This document shows, piece by piece, positions 51,993-62,000 of a DNA stretch of 64,000 nucleotides. The notes below the pieces were generated by a model. That model did not search any database, was not told where the DNA came from, and worked only from the letters and a program-made list of their open reading frames with translations. The position numbers were made by a program, and so were the translations under genes. The DNA comes from Acidobacteriota bacterium (GTDB lineage: Bacteria; Acidobacteriota; Blastocatellia; Chloracidobacteriales; Chloracidobacteriaceae). Location: contig JACQXX010000045.1 in assembly GCA_016208495.1 (NCBI GenBank), positions 36,838 through 100,837 on the forward strand. Reading direction: 5' to 3'. Position 1 is the stretch's first letter, and every line of letters begins with the position of its first letter.

Positions 51993-52874
51993 CTACTTAC
52001 CCGGTGAAAGCTGGAATGTGGACGAGTCAATGGTTTCGTTTACCACGACTTTTTGAATCGTGATCTGCCAGTTGTATAGGGTTGAGCCATTTGGTGAAAA
52101 CAAAATCTTGTAGCTGTGGGGCAGCACCAGGCCCTGTTCGTCTGAAAAATCATCGAACCGCTCAGTCATTTTAATGCGCGGTGTCTGAATCTGGGCTGAT
52201 TGGTCAGGTGTAGCACCCATTTGAGCCGCAAAAACCTGTTCATATTCCGTCTGGATATGCCGAAAGTGCTCGGTGTCGAAATAGAGCCGAATCGTTACAT
52301 CCGAGCCGCCTTTGGGCTGATAGCGGAGTAAATGCGCCGGCGTGCCGTCCACTTTTTTGATTCCACCATATTCGAGCCGGGCTTTGGTTGATGTGAGGTC
52401 AAGAAGCGGCCAGCCGGTTGAGAGCACGCCGCCAAGCAACCCTTCCTGAAAAATCACTTTTCGGGGGAGCAGGTATTCGCTGAGCGGAGACCGAACGCCG
52501 GGCCGCGCATAGCCTGACCAGACCCGATTCCCGTCAAACGTGGTGCGCTCCGATTGATAATCACTGAGGTTAAAGTTCATTCCAAGCAGGACTTTTTTAC
52601 CTTCTGATGTAAAAACGGCAGGGCCAGAGGGCCGCAGGTCTCGAACCGCAAACGACAGGAAACTGGCGGTTCCTTCTGCCCGGCGGGTTTTGATTGACGC
52701 CCGAACCGCCGCTGGGCCAATGGCTTCGAGGTGTTTGGCGATAACGTCTTCGGCCTTGATTTTTTCTCCCCCGCGTGGGGGCAGTTTGGCAAGCGTGGAG
52801 TGTGATGTCAGGCAGAAAAACAGGTTGAAAGCAGCAAAAAACAACCACATTCGCGAGATAGAGTTTAGTTTCAT
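51993..52874 (-). CDS. Exported protein of outer-membrane lipoprotein-sorting (LolA-like) type
   Basis: 293 residues with a signal peptide (about 9-29: MWLFFAAFNLFFCLTSHSTL). The mature part begins KAEDVIAKHLEAIGPAAVRA and contains TFDGNRVWSG near 110, GGIKKVDGTPAHLLRYQPK near 175 and a C-terminal FQLSPGK. The VIAKHLEAIGG-type opening and the G-x-x-V/P-A-H-L-L/V-x pattern are typical of acidobacterial LolA-like proteins that bind lipids in the periplasm. The specific substrate is unknown. Confidence 0.65.
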   Translation of the reverse strand: MKLNSISRMWLFFAAFNLFFCLTSHSTLAKLPPRGGEKIKAEDVIAKHLEAIGPAAVRASIKTRRAEGTASFLSFAVRDLRPSGPAVFTSEGKKVLLGMNFNLSDYQSERTTFDGNRVWSGYARPGVRSPLSEYLLPRKVIFQEGLLGGVLSTGWPLLDLTSTKARLEYGGIKKVDGTPAHLLRYQPKGGSDVTIRLYFDTEHFRHIQTEYEQVFAAQMGATPDQSAQIQTPRIKMTERFDDFSDEQGLVLPHSYKILFSPNGSTLYNWQITIQKVVVNETIDSSTFQLSPGK

Positions 52875-53031
52875 AGAACTATTTTTGAGCTTTCAAGGGC
52901 AAAGCTCATTCCCTGATGAATAAGATGTGCCGCGCAGATTTGGTGACCCACGACTGGCAAAGGTGGCGGAATGGGAACTGTACTTGATGAAAAATGCTTT
53001 CACCTGGAAAAGACACCTGGGATGCGCTTTT

Positions 53032-53553
53032 TCATTTCAGTATCGAAAGATACTCGCGCCAGGGGCCGACCGCATCACGATATTGATATGCAAAGACGCG
53101 TGAAATCTGGGCCAAATGGCTCAAATCATGCGCGACCCAGGTTGCCAGAAGCTGCCGGAGCGTGACGCTCCCAAAAGCTGGGTGCTGACCACGAAGTGCG
53201 AGTTGTTCATCTGTCAGGTTGAGCGAAATCAGCTTCTCAAGGTTGGCGGCCCGATGCCGGGCAAACAAGTCCAGTAATTCAGCCAGTGATTGATGGCCAT
53301 AGCGTTCAAACATTGCCACCCGGTCAAACGGTTCAAACGGGCGACTTTCGCCCTGATTGAGAATGATGAGGGCGCGGGAAATCCAGTCGGTTTCTTCGCC
53401 GTGGATCAAATGGCCGACAATGTTGAATGGGCTCCAGGTTTCGGGGCCTTCGGTGGCGTGAATCCATTCGGGAGAGAGTCCATCCAGCAGGGAATGGAGC
53501 GTGGCAGGTGTTTGCCGGAGTATTTCAAGTGCGTGAGTGAGTTGGAATTCCAT
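53032..53553 (-). CDS. DinB-family protein
   Basis: 173 residues forming a four-helix DinB/YfiT-like bundle. Metal-ligand His candidates are in FNIVGHLIHGEETDW (about 43-57) and in TWVAHDLSHLAQISRVFAYQ (about 137-156). Family members are metal-dependent thiol transferases (bacillithiol or mycothiol related) or damage-inducible proteins without known reaction. It is transcribed alone on the minus strand. Substrate unknown. Confidence 0.88.
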   Translation of the reverse strand: MEFQLTHALEILRQTPATLHSLLDGLSPEWIHATEGPETWSPFNIVGHLIHGEETDWISRALIILNQGESRPFEPFDRVAMFERYGHQSLAELLDLFARHRAANLEKLISLNLTDEQLALRGQHPAFGSVTLRQLLATWVAHDLSHLAQISRVFAYQYRDAVGPWREYLSILK

Positions 53554-53617
53554 AGTCCTGAAATGAGAAAGTGAAATTGGTGTCGGCCACAGCAGTGTAG
53601 CAAAGTTTCTTGAGTTC

Positions 53618-54280
53618 TCAGAATTTCAAGTAATTCAATCTCTCATGGTAAGCCTGCATTTTTACATACTCCTGGGAATTCGGCACTCGCTTTGGATTTT
53701 GGATCAATACCATTTTTTTTCCACGCAACTCATATCTGAATGTTGAAACGTTTTCTGGGCAACAATGAGCGCCAGTTGTAAAATAGCTGACAGTTAGTTG
53801 TTTGTTTTTGATGAGTCTTCCGCTCTCAACCGATTCAAAAAGCTGATATTTATCACCTCTGTAAGTCTTTTTGAAGTCTTCTTCAACCTGGGATTCTTTT
53901 AACTGGGCAAGGAGTAATGGCTTGCGGTTGACCAAAGAATAAACATAGATGTTTGTCAGATAATATGTTCCACATGCGCTGCCAAAAATAGTAACAACCA
54001 CAGCTTCTTCATGCTGATCGCCGGTCAAATCACCATAAATCACTTCTGCGACGTGAAAATAGGCCCGACACATTTGGTTACTTCCATCATCACACGTTCC
54101 ATCCACCACTCTCACTTTTTTACCCAGTTCTGAAAATCGCTTATCAGGTAACGGATAAGTGAAGTTGCGAAAATCAATTGACCGAATTGAAGATGGAGCA
54201 GGCTTCAAAGAAGCCACTAAAGGAGGTGGTTGGAACAGAAAAAGAAGCCCGACCAGGAAAAAAGGGAAAATTCTTTTCAT
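53618..54280 (-). CDS. Hypothetical exported protein
   Basis: 220 residues with a signal peptide (IFPFFLVGLLFLFQPPPLVA). The mature part contains VIYGDLTGDQHEEAVVVTIF, a repeat-like motif seen in secreted bacterial proteins, and two Cys-containing loops: VVDGTCDDGSNQMCRAYF and TTGAHCCPENVSTFRYEL. Disulphides are therefore likely. I cannot assign a function. A+T content is higher than in the flanking enzymes. The three minus-strand genes from 55677 down to 53618 (amidase, small protein, this one) may be co-transcribed. Confidence 0.65.
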   Translation of the reverse strand: MKRIFPFFLVGLLFLFQPPPLVASLKPAPSSIRSIDFRNFTYPLPDKRFSELGKKVRVVDGTCDDGSNQMCRAYFHVAEVIYGDLTGDQHEEAVVVTIFGSACGTYYLTNIYVYSLVNRKPLLLAQLKESQVEEDFKKTYRGDKYQLFESVESGRLIKNKQLTVSYFTTGAHCCPENVSTFRYELRGKKMVLIQNPKRVPNSQEYVKMQAYHERLNYLKF

Positions 54281-54340
54281 GGGGATTAACCTATTGTGGA
54301 ATTTGTTTCTCTGAACCTTAAACCTTAAACCCGAAAGGGT

Positions 54341-54766
54341 TTACTCTCCAGCATACCACCATCTTGCCTCAGCGATTTTTCCCTGGCGGACAACCAGATA
54401 CAGATAGTCGTGTCCTCCGCGCCACCAGTAGACAAGATGTTTTTCAGGTTTGGGAACAAGCATTCCGTTGTGGTACTTGCCGCCCTTGATGATTTCATCT
54501 GGTTTGCCAAGCAGGTTGATCACCTGTTTTTCCGGAAGATGTTCAAGCTCAAGACGGTCTCCGAGTTCAGACATCAGCTTGTGAACGGGGCCGTTCCAGT
54601 GTCGGAGTTCGGTTTGTTGCCGGTCAGTATCTTTCCGCAATGCTTCACGGTAAGCGCGAAACCTGGCTGCCAGTGTGGCAAGATCGTTTTGTTCGGAAAC
54701 GGGTTGATTGCTCACCAGTCCCAAAGTGAACAAAAAAAGAAATAAGGTAATTGGGAGTTGGTGCAT
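54341..54766 (-). CDS. Small exported protein with BamE/SmpA-like pattern
   Basis: 141 residues. A hydrophobic N-terminus (LPITLFLFLFTLGLVSN) suggests export. A helical stretch (LAARFRAYREALRKDT) is followed by EKQVINLLGKPDEI and a beta-rich end, HLVYWWRGGHDYLYLVV, then GKIAEARWWY. This helix plus 'V-x-x-L-L-G-x-P-D' plus strands pattern resembles SmpA/OmlA (BamE) folds. The start codon lies 3 bases after the acetamidase stop (54769), so the two are probably co-expressed. Function uncertain. Confidence 0.6.
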   Translation of the reverse strand: MHQLPITLFLFLFTLGLVSNQPVSEQNDLATLAARFRAYREALRKDTDRQQTELRHWNGPVHKLMSELGDRLELEHLPEKQVINLLGKPDEIIKGGKYHNGMLVPKPEKHLVYWWRGGHDYLYLVVRQGKIAEARWWYAGE

Positions 54767-54768
54767 AG

Positions 54769-55677
54769 TCAGAAAGAATCAGAATTTTCAGTAATTTGGT
54801 AGTTCTTGTTGTTGAATGGTAGATCTGGCACAACTGCCAGCACAATCGGTGAGGCAGGGCCTCCGAATCTGAGTTCAAGCTTTGCCGAGGCATAAGCGTA
54901 AGCTTCGAAGTCACTCAAACCAAACTTTTCCACTAAAACCTGATATGCCTGATCAATGGCCGAAAGTTGAGCCTGTTCAATACTTTGGCCAATGCCAACA
55001 CACATAGTTGCTCCTGGGACAAACAACCGTGGCGATTCAATCCCGGCTTTGGGAATCAGCTCAATCCGGACTGTGACCTGGCCACTGGCTTCGATGGCAA
55101 TGCAGGTTGGTTCACCCGTGCCCATGGCGGCGTGCAGGTCCCCAATCGAGAGCAGGCCGCCAGGATGAAACACGGGCAACCAGATGCTGGTTCCGCTTCG
55201 CAATTCCCGGAGGTCCATATTCCCACCCCATCGTCCTGCTGGGGCAACTGTTGACCCAACACCTTTTTTGGGTGCCACACCGATGCAGCCGATCATTGGA
55301 TCAAGGTCAACTGTCAATCGCGGACTCAAATGCAAAGTTTGGTTCTGGATGAGAACTTCTTTTACTTGAATCGTTTGGGTCTTGTGGCCGAGGCTACCGA
55401 GGTTCGGTACCCAGACTGCCCAGGCCCGACTGATCTGGATATCGAGTACTTCCACACAAATCGCATCACCTTTCTGTGCACCCTGGATCGCCACCGGGCC
55501 GGTCACCGGGTTGGTCAATTTCCGAACTGCCTGAACGGATTCGCCACGGCTGAGGCGTTCATATTGCTCGTCAGACGTTTCAAATGTCAGGACTGTCCCT
55601 GGGGTCACTTCACACACGGGCGACTGAAGGGAAGAAAAGCTGTAAACCGAGTGATTCTTGGGAATCATAGTGGCCAT
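54769..55677 (-). CDS. Acetamidase/formamidase (FmdA/AmdA) family
   Basis: 302 residues. Diagnostic blocks are NPVTGPVAIQGAQKGDAICV near 55-74, MIGCIGVAPKKG near 128-139, GRWGGNMDLRELRSGTSIWL near 148-167, and LSIGDLHAAMGTGEPTC near 175-191, where the GD-HA-MG-GE signature lines the metal site. Enzymes of this family hydrolyse formamide or acetamide to ammonia and the acid. It is cytoplasmic, with no signal peptide. Two small exported-protein genes follow on the same strand. An ATG at 55677 is used here; M4 is an alternative. Confidence 0.92.
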   Translation of the reverse strand: MATMIPKNHSVYSFSSLQSPVCEVTPGTVLTFETSDEQYERLSRGESVQAVRKLTNPVTGPVAIQGAQKGDAICVEVLDIQISRAWAVWVPNLGSLGHKTQTIQVKEVLIQNQTLHLSPRLTVDLDPMIGCIGVAPKKGVGSTVAPAGRWGGNMDLRELRSGTSIWLPVFHPGGLLSIGDLHAAMGTGEPTCIAIEASGQVTVRIELIPKAGIESPRLFVPGATMCVGIGQSIEQAQLSAIDQAYQVLVEKFGLSDFEAYAYASAKLELRFGGPASPIVLAVVPDLPFNNKNYQITENSDSF

Positions 55678-56026
55678 AAGTTGTTGAAATATTTGTATTT
55701 TTCTGAGATTCGAAAACCTGGATCCAAATAGTATGAGTATTGTTTCAGGATGTTAAGCAGAAATAGACAATGTCATTCACTGGAGAAAGATTTGCCATTG
55801 CTTGACTTTTCGCAGGAAATCCATCACAAGTAGTTCCACATCAATCACTTATTTCCCTCTTTTGTTTTTACAAACCACTTATTGATTGCTGGTTCAGGAA
55901 ATTGGGTGGCTCACTATGTTTGCAGGCGCAGAACGTTCTTTGTGATGTGCTGCAAATGGTTGTCTCCATCACTGATGAACACTCCCCCCAACGCCAAACT
56001 GCCTGAATCCGGTTCGCAGGTACATT
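55678..56026. promoter_or_regulatory. Divergent upstream region of the amidase and giant secreted protein genes
   Basis: About 350 bases between divergent starts with no supportable gene or repeat; both promoters should lie here. No reliable -35/-10 pair was picked. Confidence 0.35.
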
Positions 56027-59000
56027 ATGACTTCAGACCGTCGCATTTCCTCCCGGTTTTTCGGTTCAGGTTTCTTTTTCATTGGACTCATCCTGGTATT
56101 TGGAGTTGGAAACCACCTTGTGGTTCGGGAAACCGAAGCTCGCAGCCAGAGACTTCCTGGAATCGAGGGAAGTGTTCCAGTGGCAATCAATCCGTTGCTC
56201 ACCAGCCGAACGATGTTTCCGAAGTTAGGAAATCCGCTCCGGCAAACGCCGACGATTGCGGCGACCAAGGTGGACGCGCTGCAAAATGATGTGGACGGAG
56301 ACTTTGCCGCTGATCCAGGTGACCGGTTGCGGTATACGGTGGTGATTACCAATTCGGGTGGTGGAAATGCGACCGGAGTGAATTTCACAGACACGATTGA
56401 CGCCAACACGACGCTGGTAGCCGGGTCGGTGAAGGTCTCACCGCTGGCAATTGCCGATAGTTACAACGCGGTGGGAAACACAACGCTGACGATCAACACC
56501 GCGAGCGGCGTCCGGGCCAACGATTATGACGTGGACGGCGTGACGCCGACCGCTTCGCTGGTGGTAACGGCAGGCACATTTGCCACGACGCAGGGCGGGA
56601 GCGTGACGATTGCGGCGGACGGGTCATTTACCTATGAACCGCAAGTCGGCGACCAGAATCTGACGGATACTTTTACCTACACCTTGACGGATGGCGACGG
56701 GTTGACGGATACCGGAACCGTGACGATCAACCTCGGGCAGCGGGTGTGGTATGTGGATTCAACAGCAAGTGCGGGAGGGAATGGAACGTTCGCGTCGCGG
56801 TTTGATTCACTGGCGGACGTAAGTGGAGCGACGGGACCGGACACGGCGGGCGACATCATCTATGTCTTTGAACGGACTGGGGATTACGACGGGAACATGA
56901 CGCTTCTCAACAATCAGCAGTTGATCGGAAGCGGAGTGGCGTTGACAGTCAACACGATTACGGTGGTAGCTGCTGGGAGCAACACGACGCTGGTGGCGAC
57001 GGCGGCGAGTACCAATTCAATCACGCTCGGAAGCGGCAATACAGTCCGGGGATTCACGATTGGAAACACAACCGGAGCGGGAATCAGCGGCAACAGCATT
57101 GGGACGTTTAACGCCGACACGCTGACGATCAACGGAACGGGACAAATCCTGAGCCTTTCAAACGGAACAATCAACGCCACGTCGGGAATCACGCTCTCGA
57201 CGACGAGCACGACCCAGACGGCGGTGGTGTTGACCAGCATGGCTGGGAGTCTGACGGCGGGCGGAAGCATCAGCGGGTCAAACGGCTGTTTCACATTCGG
57301 GGGAACACTGTCGGTGACCTACAGCGGGAGTGCGACGAATGGCGGCGGGAATCCGCTGGTCAATATTTCGGCCCACAGCACGGGAACGATCACGTTTCAG
57401 ACCGGGACGTTGAGTTCGACGAGCAATGGGGGATTGACGTTTGACAACGCGGACGGAACATACAATTTTAACGGGACGACGACGCTCAACGGCGGCGGGG
57501 CGCGGCTGACGATTTTCAACGGTTCGTCGGGCACCTTCGGCTTTGGCAGCAACACCTCGATCACCAATCCGACCAACGTTGCCTTTGAAGAAAATGGGAG
57601 CAATGCCGCGATTACCTACAATGGGACGGTGAGCTCCAATACGGCGTTTCGGCTGGTGGACATCGCCAGCAACACGGGTGGGTCAGTCACACTTTCAGGA
57701 AATTTGAGTGGGACGGGAAGTTCAACGGGAATCTCAGTCTCCAGTAATACCGGCGGCACCTATACTTTTTCAGGTGGGACAAAAACGCTGAACACTGGCG
57801 CCAGCACTGCCGTCAACTTGAGCAGCAATACCGGGGCGACGATCAATTTCACGGGTGGCGGGTTGGATATTGATACCACCAGCGGCACGGGGTTTACGGC
57901 GACTGGTGGCGGAACGGTCAATGTGACCGGCACGGGCAATTCGATTACCAGCACAACTGGAACGGCATTGAACGTCCAAAATACAACTGTTGGAACAAGC
58001 ACCCTGAATTTCCAAAGCATTTCCTCGTCTGGAGGTTCTGCGACCGGGATTATTCTCGTCAATACAGGTGTCAATCCGCTGGTAGTCACTGGAAATGGTG
58101 CAACTTCGCCGAAGGGGGGAAATGGGACGGGCGGCACCATCACCAATAAAACCGGAGGTGCCGATGGTGATGGAACAACCTCATCGGGTGTCTATATCAA
58201 TAATGGTTCAGCGACACTCCAACACATGAACCTGACGCGGTTCGACAATTTTGGGGTGTATGGACTTTCGGTCAACAATGTGACAGTTCAGTACTGTACG
58301 GTGGGGGCAATTTCCGGTAGTGCCTGTGCCGATGCGGATGGCGATATCGGAACGAGTACTGGTTCGCAGGATGCAGCGATTGTTTTTGGAAAGTCCTTGC
58401 CAGGCGGTCTGAATGGATTCAACACAACGGGCACTCCCTCCTTCCTCCTGGATAACCTGAAAGTTTTTTGTTCAATTGAACATCAGATTGAAGTTTACCA
58501 GCAAAGCCATAGTTTTAGCGGAACGGTGTCAAATAGCGATATCACCGATAACAGCACCAGCGGTGGAAGTGATGGAATCCAAATTGAAACCCACACCGAT
58601 GGGAATGCCGGCACGCCTCCTGCAAATGCCACCATTTCAATCCAAAACTGTTTCTTTGACGACAACAAATCTCAAGGCATCCAGGCGGCAGCAAATGGGG
58701 ATTCGACGATAGACATTACGATCAACAACTGTAGGCTTCAAAAATCCACACAAGGGAACGAGGGATTTCTTCTCTCAAATGGGACTGATGGTGACCTGGT
58801 TGCCCACGTGACCAACAACGCCATTTCAGGTGTGGGCGGGGTGGCAATTTTTGTCGGTCAAACAGCAGGGAATGCCACGGCGGCTTCGTCACTGACCGCA
58901 GTCATTAAAGACAACACGATTACACATCCAACCAGTGCGACAAATCATGCCATTATTGCTTTTTTGACCAGTTGCGGCGCCGGCGCCAGTCCTGTGTGTG

Positions 59001-62000
59001 CTGCCGCTGCCGCTCCGGCAAACATTCTGATTGACCGCAATACAGTGACGGAGAATTCCACCAGTGGTGTGGCCCGGGCAATTTTGGTTGATACCCCTGA
59101 TACAAATGCGCTGCCGACCTATACCGCGACCGTCATCAACAACATTGTATCAGTTGGGGATAATGTTAATGGAGTGACCCCAATTGTGGTTCAAGCCCGC
59201 CAAGCTTCGGCTGGTTGTTTCGACGTTCGCAACAACACGGCAACTTTCCCGAATGGAGTGCCGGGCGGCCAGTTCGGCATTCGGGTTCGTCAGGCAAATA
59301 CTGCAACTGTTAATCTTGAGCAAGGTGTGTCGTCAGGAACTGCGGCAACGGTGCTGGCCGCAAACAATCCTGGAACCACAACTGAAGTGCTTGGAACCGT
59401 TACAGTTGTATCCAACGCTACTTGCCAAACCGCACCTTCCAGACCAGCCACAACCAGCTCAAATTCAGGAACCCACCTGACCTCACCTGGCAAAACCCTG
59501 TCGTTACCCGAGCCAAAAGAACTCAACCGCCGAGCGGTCACCAAATTAACTCCAGACCAGGTTTCGTGGTTGACGGAAGCCGCTATTGCCCGATGGCTCG
59601 CCGCCGGAGCACCAGTTGAAAAAATTGACCAGATGCGAGCGGTGAAATTTGGGTTAGCCGATTTGGAAAAAGGCGACCTGTTGACCCAGACCCCATCAAC
59701 CCTGGTGCTGCTTGACGCGAAAGCTGGCGGGTACGGCTGGTACATTGACCCATCGCCGATGGACGATGTGGAATTTGAAAAGATTGTCTCCGAAACCGAG
59801 CTTGAGGCGGGCCAGGCAAGTCCAGCCCACGGCAAAGTGGACCTGTTGACGGTGATCATGCATCAGTTTGGACGCGCACTCGGGCTGGAAGTGCTTGACG
59901 GGGAAGAACATGCGCACAAGCTTATGAGCGGGCGGATGGCGGTGGGGGTTCGTCGGGTTCCGGGTTCCGGGTATGAGAAGACAGGGATTCAACTTTCAGA
60001 TTCCTGGCTTCGGGATTCAACGATGAAAGTCATCACGGCCAGTTACTGGACTGGAATTGGAGATCGGAAAGAACTTTCATCTGACAGTTTGAACTCACCC
60101 ACGTGGAACCCGGAACCCGGAACCCGGAACCCGGAACCCGGTCTGCTCCGCTCGGGGGAAACGGTAAATTCATCAATTGGAACGATTCCGCCAGGCAAGA
60201 GCGTGACGGTGCGCTTTGATGTGGACATTGACAATCCGGTGCCGCAGGGAACCGCGCAGGTATGCAATCAGGGAACAGTGAGTGGGTCGAACTTCAGCAA
60301 TGTTTTAACCGATGACCCGGACGCGGCGGGGGCGGCAAATCCGACCTGCACGCAGTTGGATGCGGCGAATCTGGCGGTGACCAAAAGCGATGCGCCAGAC
60401 CCGGTGGTGGCTGGATCAAACATCACGTACACGGTGAATTTCGTCAATAACGGTCCGTCAGCCGCGAACACGGTGACGGTGACGGATGCGGTGCCGACGA
60501 ACACGACGTTCGTGTCCGCGACGGTGACGACCGGCAGCGGCTGGAGCACCAGCGCGCCGTCGGTGGGCGGGACGGGGAACGTGGTGTTCAGCAAGGCGTC
60601 GGTGGCGAATGCGGAAACGGCGGTGTTCACGATTGTGGTGCAGGTGGGAGCGGGAGTCGCCGAAGGAACGACGATCACCAATTCGGCGGTGGCGGCGAGT
60701 CCGAAGTTTGACCCGGATACAGCCAACAACACCGCCATGACGACGACGATGGTGATCCGGCGAGCGGACCTGGCAGTGACCAAGAGTGATTCACCTGACC
60801 CAGTCGTGGTAACGAACACCATCACCTACACGGTGAACTTCACGAACAACGGACCGAACAGCGCGGATACAGTCACGGTGACGGATGCGGTGCCGACGAA
60901 CACGACCTTTGTGTCAGCAAGTGTTACCACTGGAACGGGATGGAGCACATCGGCACCATCAGTTGGTGGGACGGGGAACGTGGTGTTCAGTAAAGCATCG
61001 GTGGCAAATGGGGAAACGGCGGTGTTCACGATGGTGGTCAACGTCAACGGCAGCACGCCGAACGGAACAACGGTGACCAACACGGCGACGGCGGCGAGCA
61101 CGACGACCGATCCAACTGGCGGAAACAACAGCGGGACGGCGACGACGACGGTGAACACCCAGGCGGATCTGGCGGTGACGAAGTCGGATAGTCCGGATCC
61201 GGTGATTGCGGGAAACAACCTGACGTACACGGTGAACTTCAGCAATAGTGGGCCTGGAGACGCGACGATGGTGACGGTGACGGACGCGGTGCCGACCAAC
61301 ACGACGTTTGTGTCGGCGACAGTGACGACGGGAACGGGATGGGGGACGAGTGCGCCGTCAGTGGGTGGGACCGGGAACGTGGTGTTTTCCAAGGCGACGG
61401 TGACGAATGGGGAAACGGCGGTGTTTTCAATCGTGGTGAAGGTGAACGCGAATGCGGTCAACGGCTCAACGATCACCAACACGGCGACGGCGGGGGCAAC
61501 GACGTCCGATCCAGTTTCAGGAAACAACAGCGGAATGGCGACCACGACGGTGAACACCAGCGCCGACCTTTCAGTGACTAAGAGCGACAGTCCAGACCCG
61601 GTAACGGCAGGAAATAATGTGACGTACACGGTGAACTTCACCAATAACGGGCCAAGTGATGCCCAGACGGTGACGGTAACGGATGGGGTGCCGACCAACA
61701 CGACGTTTGTGTCGGCAACCGTAACAACGGGAACAGGATGGGGGACGAGTGCGCCGAGCGTGGGAGGAACCGGGAACGTGGTGTTTTCCAAGGCAACGGT
61801 GGCGGCGAGTGAAACAGCCGTGTTCACCATCGTGGTGAAGGTCAATTCAAACACCGCGAGCGGAGCGGTGATCACCAACACGGCGACGGCCGCCACGGCG
61901 ACGACTGATCCAACTGGAGGAAACAACAGTGCGACGGCGACCACGACAGTCAATACCAGCGCCGACCTTTCGGTGACCAAGAGCGACAGTCCAGACCCGG

